Shown here: positions 6,931 to 8,098 of the stretch, piece by piece
How the letters are laid out: every line of letters starts with the position of its first letter
Position numbering within the stretch: position 1 is the stretch's first letter
NCBI GenBank assembly: GCA_030621805.1
Contig: JAUXGY010000071.1
Span: forward strand, 1-8,098
Origin: Kiritimatiellales bacterium
Lineage (GTDB): Bacteria; Verrucomicrobiota; Kiritimatiellia; Kiritimatiellales; Pontiellaceae
Direction of reading: 5' to 3'
Length of the DNA stretch: 8,098 nt
The notes under the pieces: model-generated
Told to the model about the DNA's origin: nothing
Seen by the model: the letters and a program-made list of their open reading frames with translations, nothing else
Databases searched by the model: none
Translations under genes and position numbers: made by a program

Positions 6931-7045
6931 GACGGCGACCCCGCAAGTGGGGCTCCTGATACACGGACGAACCAAAGGGCAAGGCTCTTGTGCGAGATCG
7001 ACTCCTTAAAAGTGCCCTTTCCCCGTTTGCTAGATAACGGATCAT
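6931..7045. other. Structured intergenic region between gltB and the DoxX gene; possible leader or small RNA
   Basis: Three inverted repeats lie in tandem. The first is CCCCG 6939-6943 with TGGGG 6948-6952 around CAAG, with one G-U pair when read as plus-strand RNA. The second is AAAGGGCA 6974-6981 with TGCCCTTT 7013-7020. The third is CCGTT 7023-7027 with AACGG 7036-7040. Inside the second, AGG 6982-6984 pairs with CCT 7004-7006, and CTC 6985-6987 with GAG 6994-6996. This gives a bulged three-helix hairpin with all breaks on one strand. The region has no credible protein gene and is more GC-rich than the AT-rich flank at 6900-6930. I do not recognise a riboswitch or known RNA. The strand is uncertain; if plus, it would be a leader of the DoxX gene or a free-standing RNA. 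Confidence 0.4.
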
Positions 7046-7062
7046 GCCCATACGCACGGCGT

Positions 7063-7074
7063 TTCATTAATGAA
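7063..7074. promoter_or_regulatory. Perfect 12-bp palindrome upstream of the DoxX gene, possible operator
   Basis: TTCATTAATGAA is a perfect palindrome 52 bp upstream of the chosen DoxX start and about 216 bp upstream of gltB. Flanking CGTT and AACG extend the symmetry loosely. Its size and AT-rich core suit a dimeric repressor site, but no second copy was seen in the window, so it is only a candidate. Confidence 0.2.
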
Positions 7075-7126
7075 TGAACGTTTTATGCAGAATCGAACAC
7101 AGGAAAAAATTAATCGCGGACCTCCC

Positions 7127-7546
7127 ATGGAAACTAAAATCTCTATCTTATTTCTACGCATCTGCCTAGCGGCAGGCTATCTTTCTGCCGTTGCCGACCG
7201 CTTCGGATTATGGGGGGAACCGGGGGCATCCAACGTCGCCTGGGGTGCATGGGATCCTTTTGTTGATTATGTTGCGTTCTTAAATCCCTGGGCGCCTACG
7301 AACATCATACCCCCCCTTGCGTGGGTTGCGACAATTGCCGAGATCGTGTTGGCAATTGGCCTATTGATTGGATGGAATCTTCGTTGGATTGCCTTTACTT
7401 CCGGCCTGCTTCTTCTCGCCTTTTGTATAGCCATGATGCTAACGCTTGGCATCAAGGCTCCGTTGGATTATTCCGTATTCGGCGTTGCAGCGGGTTCATT
7501 TCTTCTCGCCGCCATGAGCGGAAAAAATCAACCTGATACGGATTAA
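7127..7546 (+). CDS. DoxX family integral membrane protein
   Basis: This 139-residue hydrophobic protein has four predicted membrane segments, at about residues 4-22, 60-82, 85-108 and 112-130. It resembles small DoxX-family proteins: an N-terminal helix SILFLRICLAAGYLSAVADR, then FGLWG, a soluble-looking loop to residue 57, AEIVLAIGLLIGW, and GIKAPLDYSVF near the last helix. DoxX-like proteins sit in the inner membrane and have been linked to quinone or thiol redox and stress functions; the exact role here cannot be told. The ATG at 7127 is preferred because METKISILFLR begins the first helix as in relatives. An in-frame ATG at 7070 would add 19 polar residues. The ribosome site for 7127 is weak (GGA at 7118-7120). 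The gene is divergent from gltB and apparently monocistronic. Confidence 0.85.
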   Translation: METKISILFLRICLAAGYLSAVADRFGLWGEPGASNVAWGAWDPFVDYVAFLNPWAPTNIIPPLAWVATIAEIVLAIGLLIGWNLRWIAFTSGLLLLAFCIAMMLTLGIKAPLDYSVFGVAAGSFLLAAMSGKNQPDTD

Positions 7547-7619
7547 GGGGCCTATAAATTAATGTTTTTGTTTTTTGGCTAGTCGGCCAAGCTTTCAATC
7601 CCGCCCTCAATTAAATGAA

Positions 7620-7635
7620 CCGGATGCTTCTCCGG
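7620..7635 (+). terminator. Candidate terminator after the DoxX gene
   Basis: CCGGA (7620-7624) and TCCGG (7631-7635) form a 5-bp GC-rich stem with a 6-base loop. On the plus strand it is followed by CTTACTTTTTCTTCTT. It sits 73 bp past the DoxX stop and abuts the stop codon of the convergent gene at 7637. The stem is short and the T-run starts five bases after it, so it is a modest candidate. On the minus strand the trailing TTCATTTAATT gives weaker support for use in both directions. Confidence 0.4.
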
Positions 7636-7636
7636 C

Positions 7637-8098
7637 TTACTTTTTCTTCTTGGGGATGTAGGTTTCGTACGTTAGCGGATGTTGCGTGTGGCCGCCCGTT
7701 GTCACGGTATAGCGATAAACAGTGTCGGCCTTCATGCTTGCGGGTGCTTTCAGCGAAACGATTGCACCGCTCCACGGCTCAAGTGCTGGGTAATCTCCTT
7801 TAATAACCTCGTCTATTGATGTTCCGTCTTGCGTGGAAATCGAGAGGCTCATGCTGGATGCCGGGGATGCGCTGAGGCCATAGTTTTTTACCTCTACTTC
7901 AATCCTTAATTCTCCGTCCTTGCTCACCAACTTGGGATTGCGTGTGGAGAGGATCGGCTCATCGTAGGTGACCCACGGCAGACGGCTATAGCCAAAGAGT
8001 AGCTTCCCTTTTTTTGTGCGCCCGAGCAACTTACCCGTAAAGTTGTGATCGGCAAATCCATTCCCTTTGGCTGAGAAGGTCGCAATCACATCCTTCCC
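7637..8098 (-). CDS. C-terminal part of an unrecognised protein with a CARDB-like beta domain
   Basis: The frame is open from the right edge to a TAA at 7637, giving 153 codons starting GKDVIATFSAKGNG. A GTG at 8089 could be called as a start, but the frame continues upstream without a stop, and the only purine-rich sequence abuts it too closely. The gene therefore most likely begins outside the window. Residues from about ELRIEVEVKNYGLSASPASS to AIVSLKAPASM look like one immunoglobulin-like beta-sandwich of the CARDB type, with the typical V-x-V-KN-x-G pattern. Such domains usually end extracellular or periplasmic enzymes and adhesins. The first 45 residues (LLFGYSRLPWVTYDEPILS) may be the end of a preceding domain. 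The protein ends in PKKKK. There are no cysteines or membrane segments in this part. The enzyme or partner activity upstream is unknown. Confidence 0.65.
   Translation of the reverse strand, partial: GKDVIATFSAKGNGFADHNFTGKLLGRTKKGKLLFGYSRLPWVTYDEPILSTRNPKLVSKDGELRIEVEVKNYGLSASPASSMSLSISTQDGTSIDEVIKGDYPALEPWSGAIVSLKAPASMKADTVYRYTVTTGGHTQHPLTYETYIPKKKK

Noticed and set aside
6931..7045. Glutamine riboswitch, T-box, TPP, SAM or SRP RNA upstream of gltB
   Set aside because: The conserved core bases I know for these classes are not found on either strand, so the region is left as unidentified structure.
6843..7067. 74-codon minus-strand frame upstream of and touching gltB
   Set aside because: It crosses the structured region and the candidate promoter, resembles no family I know, and lacks a convincing ribosome site.
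7070..7126. Longer start for the DoxX protein at 7070, or at 7085
   Set aside because: It would add a polar tail before a helix that normally begins at the N-terminus, and no better ribosome site is present. It is not fully excluded.
7575..7590. TTGGC/GCCAA hairpin after the DoxX gene as terminator
   Set aside because: The T-run precedes it on the plus strand and an A-run follows it on the minus strand, so it does not fit a terminator in either direction.
8087..8089. GTG as the true start of the right-edge gene
   Set aside because: The frame stays open to the window edge, the AGG-like sequence is only two bases away, and the sequence starts in mid-domain, so the gene is treated as truncated by the window.

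Overview
The window carries a glutamate synthase operon on the minus strand, read right to left. It runs from gltB (6846 to 2284), through a small four-helix-bundle gene of the 23S rRNA intervening-sequence protein type (2188 to 1829), to gltD (1773 to 304). Further left, also on the minus strand, are the first 37 codons of a DUF1846/UPF0371 protein (112 to 1). To the right, a divergent DoxX-family membrane protein gene lies on the plus strand (7127-7546). Beyond it, the C-terminal part of an unrecognised, probably secreted protein is on the minus strand and runs off the right edge (8098 to 7637).

This is bacterial chromosomal DNA. GltB and GltD are the two-subunit NADPH-type glutamate synthase. 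Genes of the four-helix-bundle family with their own repeat flanks, a UPF0371 gene, and a hairpin with a TTCCAA-GGG-TTGGAA core would fit a Verrucomicrobiota/Kiritimatiellota-Lentisphaerae-like bacterium. That placement is inference from general gene style, not proof.

GltB frees ammonia from glutamine and uses it to convert 2-oxoglutarate to glutamate. GltD supplies the electrons from NADPH. Normally gltB and gltD are adjacent. Here 510 bp separate them, filled by a self-contained cassette: the small four-helix-bundle gene between two imperfect direct repeats exactly 400 bp apart, plus an inverted repeat copy. Related repeat units with a TAAAGCC/GGCTTTA core occur after the stop codon of each of the three operon genes. 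A probable rho-independent terminator follows gltD.

The 280-bp divergent region between gltB and the DoxX gene holds no credible gene. It contains three compact inverted repeats, one with nested helices, and an extended -10-like promoter facing gltB. The cassette inside the gltBD operon and the structured divergent region are the two parts most worth following up. No CRISPR array, tRNA, rRNA or classical transposase was seen.
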